Source: Streptomyces sulphureus DSM 40104 (GTDB lineage Bacteria > Actinomycetota > Actinomycetes > Streptomycetales > Streptomycetaceae). Taken from it: 64,000 bases of DNA. This document shows positions 63,321 to 64,000 of the stretch, in pieces. The position numbers and the translations under genes are program-made. A model generated the notes under the pieces. That model saw only the letters and a program-made list of their open reading frames with translations. It was not told where the DNA came from and did no database searches. The stretch covers positions 1 to 64,000 of the forward strand of contig NZ_KB905818.1 in assembly GCF_000381025.1 (NCBI RefSeq). The letters run 5' to 3'. Position 1 is the stretch's first letter. Each line of letters begins with the position of its first letter.

Positions 63321-64000
63321 ATGAGCAAGCCCGCCCTCACCGAACTCCTGCACGCCGCCGTCACCGCCGTCGGCGGTACGGAGCGACCGGGCCAGGTCGC
63401 CATGGCCGAGGCCGTGGCCCAGGCCGTTGAGGAGGGGCGTCACCTCCTCGTCCAGGCGGGCACCGGCACCGGTAAGTCCCTCGGCTACCTGGTCCCCGCC
63501 CTCGCCCAGGGCGAGCGCGTCGTCGTGGCCACCGCGACGCTTGCGCTCCAACGGCAGCTCGTCGAACGGGACCTGCCGCGTACGGTCAAGGCGCTGCACC
63601 CGCTGCTCCGCCGTCGCCCCGAGTTCGCGATGCTCAAGGGCCGCTCCAACTACCTCTGCCTCCACCGCCTCCACGAGGGCGTGCCGCAGGAGGAGGAAGA
63701 GGGCCTCTTCGACCCCTTCGAGACGGCCGCCCCCAGCTCCAAGCTCGGCCAGGACCTCCTCCGCCTCCGCGACTGGTCCGACGACACCGAGACGGGCGAC
63801 CGCGACGACCTCACCCCCGGCGTCTCCGACCGCGCCTGGGGCCAGGTCTCGGTCTCCTCGCGCGAGTGCCTCGGGGCCGCCAAGTGCGCCTACGGCATGG
63901 AGTGCTTCGCCGAGGCGGCGCGTGAGCGTGCCAAGGTCGCGGACGTCGTCATCACCAACCACGCCCTCCTCGCCATCGACGCGATCGACGGTGCCCCCGT
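63321..64000 (+). CDS. dinG: ATP-dependent DNA helicase DinG (partial, cut by window end)
   Basis: About 226 residues are visible. Walker A is LLVQAGTGTGKSLGYL, motif Ia follows in VVVATATLALQRQL, and XPD-like iron-sulphur cluster cysteines lie around YLCLHRL and CLGAAKCAYGMEC. VITNHALLAID is the conserved helicase motif after the cluster. DinG is a 5'-3' helicase acting on R-loops and damaged forks. TAAGGT (63306-63311) is 9 nt before the ATG and GGCGGAG is near it. No LexA box of the GAAC-N4-GTTC type is visible upstream. The gene continues beyond the window. Confidence 0.93.
   Translation, partial: MSKPALTELLHAAVTAVGGTERPGQVAMAEAVAQAVEEGRHLLVQAGTGTGKSLGYLVPALAQGERVVVATATLALQRQLVERDLPRTVKALHPLLRRRPEFAMLKGRSNYLCLHRLHEGVPQEEEEGLFDPFETAAPSSKLGQDLLRLRDWSDDTETGDRDDLTPGVSDRAWGQVSVSSRECLGAAKCAYGMECFAEAARERAKVADVVITNHALLAIDAIDGAP

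Noticed and set aside
1..64000. CRISPR arrays, insertion sequences or prophage genes
   Set aside because: I found no regularly spaced short repeats, transposase or integrase motifs, or attachment-site duplication. The tRNA-Thr 3' end is not repeated nearby as far as I can see.

Overview
The window is about 64 kb of very GC-rich (roughly 70%) chromosomal DNA from a Streptomyces species or a close streptomycete. The evidence is the codon bias, frequent GTG and TTG starts, gene content and gene order: osaC/osaA/osaB - ftsK - rimO - pgsA - clgR - lhr - recA/recX - gluABCD - miaB - miaA - dapF - rshA - hflX - dinG. This is core-chromosome synteny. I see no prophage, insertion sequence, integrase or CRISPR array.

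Layout. 1-551: end of an rRNA operon (23S 3' end, 5S, terminator), then tRNA-Thr(GGU) and a strong hairpin. 603-10266: the osmoadaptation locus, with osaC divergent from osaA and osaB. 10392-17410: ftsK, a RodZ-like membrane HTH protein, the overlapping rimO-pgsA-cinA genes, and clgR. 17708-20699: a small membrane protein, a Nei-type glycosylase, a divergent marR/VOC pair and a frameshifted AlkA-type glycosylase. 20833-27581: the Lhr helicase, divergent from an araC-azlC-azlD operon. 27610-31214: a DUF3046 gene, a doubly frameshifted AI-2E transporter, recA and recX. 31902-35810: a quinone oxidoreductase divergent from a TetR gene (palindromic operators between them) and a flavin monooxygenase. 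35997-39478: the gluABCD glutamate importer. 40052-46441: an OmpR-type two-component pair, a GH38 alpha-mannosidase overlapping the kinase gene tail to tail, and a solitary TAXI binding protein. 46561-55876: miaB, a LigB-fold protein of unknown role, an orphan antitoxin-like gene, miaA, a membrane protein, dapF, rshA and hflX. 55932-58456: two tandem trypsin-like lipoproteins sharing a Trp-rich N-terminal module. 58692-63255: a compact IucA/IucC - GNAT - IucA/IucC siderophore-type cluster. 63321 to the end: dinG, cut by the window edge.

How the genes work together. The osa genes combine a poly-HAMP hybrid kinase, a stand-alone receiver protein and a kinase/phosphatase switch protein, as known for osmotic stress control in Streptomyces coelicolor. 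RecA, RecX, Lhr, Nei, the AlkA-type protein and DinG are DNA repair functions spread along the segment. MiaA and MiaB modify the same tRNA nucleotide, A37. The least understood parts are the three-gene NIS siderophore-type cluster without amine-tailoring genes or a visible iron box, the twin proteases beside it, and the LigB-fold protein between miaB and miaA. Two genes carry apparent frameshifts (one in the AlkA-type gene, two in the AI-2E gene), all in short G/C or CT runs, so either sequence error or real decay is possible.
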